A stretch of 6,287 nucleotides of DNA, from contig JAEXPO010000527.1 in NCBI GenBank assembly GCA_023446675.1, positions 1 to 6,287 of the forward strand. Direction: 5' to 3'. Positions 5,346 through 6,287 of the stretch are shown here, piece by piece. Within the stretch, counting starts at the first letter, position 1. The number at the start of each line of letters is the position of its first letter. The notes below the pieces were generated by a model that had not been told where the DNA came from, searched no databases, and saw only the letters and a list, made by a program, of their open reading frames with translations. The translations under genes and the position numbers were made by a program. This stretch comes from Bacillota bacterium (lineage in GTDB: Bacteria; Bacillota; Clostridia; DSM-8532).

Positions 5346-6287
5346 TTATAAAGAAAAGCTGTCATGCAGGAGCAAATCCGAGGAGCAGGTATAATGCATG
5401 ATTTCCCCACCTTCGCCGTCGGCCAGGCGGAGGGCAACGTCAAAGGCTTTTATTGTGATTTCGTCAATAGGCCGGGCTATCATGGACAGGGACGGGATAT
5501 AGTTTACAATGTGATCCGCATCGCCGGAGGAACCAAAGCAAAACAGTTCGGCATTTTTAGGTATAAAAAAATGATTCCGGGCCAAAAGAGGTATTGCACC
5601 AAAGGCCAGGGTACTGTTCATGCATATGATTATCTCCGGTTTATTTTCCATGTTCAGAATATGCCGCGCCGCAATGGCCCCTCCTATCATGGTATTTTCT
5701 GTGGCGATGAAAACCTCTTCCGGGAGGCGGATTCCGTTTTCTTCACAACATCGTACAAGCATATTTAAATACTCTTCGCCGTGCTGCCTGTTCTCGCTTC
5801 CCGAAAGAACAACTATCTCTTTATAGCCTTTGGCTACAATCATTTTTACAGCCTGAGCAATTGCTTGATCCGCCAGGTAGGATACGCTGGAATACTTGGT
5901 GCTTGCGTGATTATAGATCACAAATGGAGAATGGCCTTCCCGGCTTTCCAGATTTTTTAAATCACTCTCACTTTCAAGGCCTACTACCGCAGAATCATAA
6001 GCAGATGGCTGGGTTCGGTCAATTTTATCCAACAGCTGCCCCTTGCCATAAGGACATAGCAAAATATTATAATCCCGACCCGTCTGTTTTCTGTGCTTAT
6101 TTATGCTGGAGTTTATGACGTTCATATCCATCCAGACCGAATCCACAGGGATAAAAAATGCTATTGTGGGCTGCCATACGTTTACTGTGTTTGCGCCTGT
6201 TTCAGATGCAGAGGTATTCATTTTATATCCCAGCTGTTTTGCCGCCTTAACAACCTTCAAGGCGGTACTGTCCGCTACCTTATGCTC
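5346..6287 (-). CDS. LacI-family transcriptional regulator; 5' end outside the window
   Basis: The frame is open from the window edge, giving 313 residues. The first in-window residues (HKVADSTALKVVKAAKQLGYKMN) match the end of the LacI/PurR DNA-binding head, where families read V-x-E-x-T-R-x-x-V-x-x-A-x-x-LGY. Comparison with PurR suggests that about 25-30 residues, including the recognition helix, are missing. A TTG at 6260 is an internal codon, not the start. The rest is a type-1 periplasmic-binding-like sensor fold: TIAFFIPVDS begins the first lobe, FVIYNHASTKYSSVSYLADQ leads into the second, KGYKEIVVLSGS and PEIIICMNSTLAFGAIPLLARN match the LacI pattern, and MIARPIDEITIKAFDVAL is the usual C-terminal stretch before the final strand (SSDLLLHDSFSL). 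Members bind a small molecule, often a sugar or nucleotide, and release or bind DNA. The effector here is unknown. It precedes the iron-uptake operon on the same strand; a regulatory link is possible but unproven. Confidence 0.9.
   Translation of the reverse strand, partial: EHKVADSTALKVVKAAKQLGYKMNTSASETGANTVNVWQPTIAFFIPVDSVWMDMNVINSSINKHRKQTGRDYNILLCPYGKGQLLDKIDRTQPSAYDSAVVGLESESDLKNLESREGHSPFVIYNHASTKYSSVSYLADQAIAQAVKMIVAKGYKEIVVLSGSENRQHGEEYLNMLVRCCEENGIRLPEEVFIATENTMIGGAIAARHILNMENKPEIIICMNSTLAFGAIPLLARNHFFIPKNAELFCFGSSGDADHIVNYIPSLSMIARPIDEITIKAFDVALRLADGEGGEIMHYTCSSDLLLHDSFSL

Noticed and set aside
5346..6260. Start of the regulator at the TTG at 6260
   Set aside because: The frame stays open to 6287, and the extra codons encode part of the LacI DNA-binding head, so the true start lies outside the window.
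1..6287. Mobile element, CRISPR array, phage or defence system
   Set aside because: No transposase, integrase, regularly spaced repeats or toxin/defence domains were seen; all coding space is taken by housekeeping and transport genes.

Overview
The window looks like ordinary chromosomal DNA from a Gram-positive Firmicute, most likely a mid-GC member of the Clostridia (Lachnospiraceae-like). This rests on a lipoprotein-type solute-binding protein with a Gram-positive style lipobox, purine-rich Shine-Dalgarno sites, a PcrA-type helicase and consensus sigma-A promoters. The genus is inference; no RNA gene or other phylogenetic marker is present. Every gene I can support is on the minus strand, so the biological order runs from high to low coordinates.

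From the right edge: positions 6287-5346 hold most of a LacI-family transcription regulator whose DNA-binding N-terminus lies outside the window. A 146-bp gap (5345-5200) follows. It contains an exact consensus sigma-A promoter (TTGACA-17 bp-TATAAT), a 42-bp inverted repeat (two 19-base arms, 4-base spacer) overlapping the -10 box and start site, and an A/T-rich tract of repeated TTTTAG words upstream of the -35. This promoter should drive a four-gene operon: a lipoprotein binding protein (5199-4114), two FecCD-type permeases (4117-3119 and 3122-2088) and a FepC/FecE-type ATPase (2091-1270). Each of the three junctions is a 4-base ATGA overlap. Together they form a complete importer: surface capture of a ferric siderophore (or related iron chelate), transport through a permease heterodimer, and ATP hydrolysis. 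No siderophore synthesis or release gene is visible.

After a second gap (1269-1011), which holds a good sigma-A promoter and a leader that could fold into nested stems, comes the N-terminal half of pcrA (998-1, running off the left edge), a UvrD-family DNA repair helicase unrelated to iron uptake.

I see no mobile element, CRISPR array, tRNA, rRNA or new multi-gene system. The points worth following up are regulatory: the palindromic operator at the iron-uptake promoter, the sugar-type (LacI) regulator beside it, and the possible structured pcrA leader.
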